This document shows, piece by piece, positions 63,835 through 64,000 of a stretch of DNA of 64,000 bases. This DNA is from JAYODW01 sp038116745. Lineage in GTDB: Bacteria; Pseudomonadota; Gammaproteobacteria; Ga0077536. The notes beneath the pieces were generated by a model, which ran no database searches, was not told where the DNA came from, and saw nothing but the letters and a program-made list of their open reading frames with translations. The position numbers and the translations under genes are program-made. The stretch spans positions 66,860-130,859 of the forward strand of contig JAYODW010000003.1 in NCBI GenBank assembly GCA_038116745.1, in the 5' to 3' direction. The number at the start of each line of letters is the position of its first letter. Within the stretch, counting starts at the first letter, position 1.

Positions 63835-64000
63835 AGAGTCTGATTCTTGCTCGAGGTGAGGTGCTTCGCCCGGGGTTGCTCGGTGAGCCTTCGGGAGGCG
63901 CGGAGTATAGCGGAAGAATATTTTTTACCTGCTCCGCCTGGCGGAGAGAAATGGACCCCGAATCTTGGACACCGCGATAAGTGGAATCCTCGTGCCGCTT

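Overview
The window is GC-rich, densely packed bacterial chromosome. It looks like a metabolically versatile gammaproteobacterium that degrades hydrocarbons and aromatics. The basis is a bacterial glutaminyl-tRNA synthetase, a PilZ-DUF1631 protein of the gammaproteobacterial kind, diacylglycerol kinase, a chemoreceptor, and a large share of oxidative catabolic genes. This placement is inference from gene content. I see no insertion sequence, integrase, CRISPR array or rRNA gene. One tRNA gene is present.

Layout. 0-6.1 kb: end of an acyl-CoA dehydrogenase, an AlkB-like membrane monooxygenase, and a minus-strand operon for a ring-hydroxylating dioxygenase (alpha, beta), a VOC extradiol-type dioxygenase, an SDR and a metal-dependent hydrolase, in the order of an aromatic upper pathway. 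6.2-9.6 kb: a methanethiol oxidase-type cluster (SBP56/MtoX, SCO1/SenC, MauG-like di-heme protein). 9.6-18.5 kb: two TPM-domain proteins, a PQQ/cytochrome c dehydrogenase, an F420-type flavin/deazaflavin protein, an orphan TorT-like binding protein, a FAH-family hydrolase, the first of four Baeyer-Villiger-type monooxygenases and a small membrane protein. 18.7-22.1 kb: a multi-PAS GGDEF/EAL protein with an eroded EAL site. 22.4-31.8 kb: fused 5-oxoprolinase, a YeaR-like protein, the second monooxygenase, a PanE-like reductase, an acyl-CoA/oxalyl-CoA synthetase-like enzyme and a methyltransferase.

32.2-38.1 kb is the most unusual region. A UrtA-like solute-binding protein overlaps, by GTGA, a chemoreceptor that carries a DUF442 (Blh-type, CxxGxR) domain at its cytoplasmic N-terminus. 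A TauE/SafE exporter and a Tat-exported aminotransferase follow. DUF442 and TauE/SafE proteins also occur together in sulfide-responsive (BigR/Blh) operons, so a sulfur-linked sensing cassette is a reasonable hypothesis. 38.1-39.4 kb is a 1.28 kb stretch with no recognisable gene between convergent genes.

39.4-55.1 kb: DUF2490 outer-membrane protein, MOSC protein plus molybdopterin oxidoreductase, third monooxygenase, 2OG-Fe(II) oxygenase, amidohydrolase, a MetF-like protein overlapped by an HTH-methyltransferase whose upstream region holds a perfect palindrome, fourth monooxygenase, DUF4126 protein, lipoprotein, azoreductase, and a flavin-dependent acyl-CoA dehydrogenase-fold gene broken by an in-frame TGA. 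55.2-63.9 kb: tRNA-Arg(CCT), glnS, a PilZ-DUF1631-GGDEF-EAL scaffold followed by a Ser/Thr kinase with a cyclic-nucleotide-binding tail, then (minus strand) dgkA and an NAD-isocitrate dehydrogenase-like gene.
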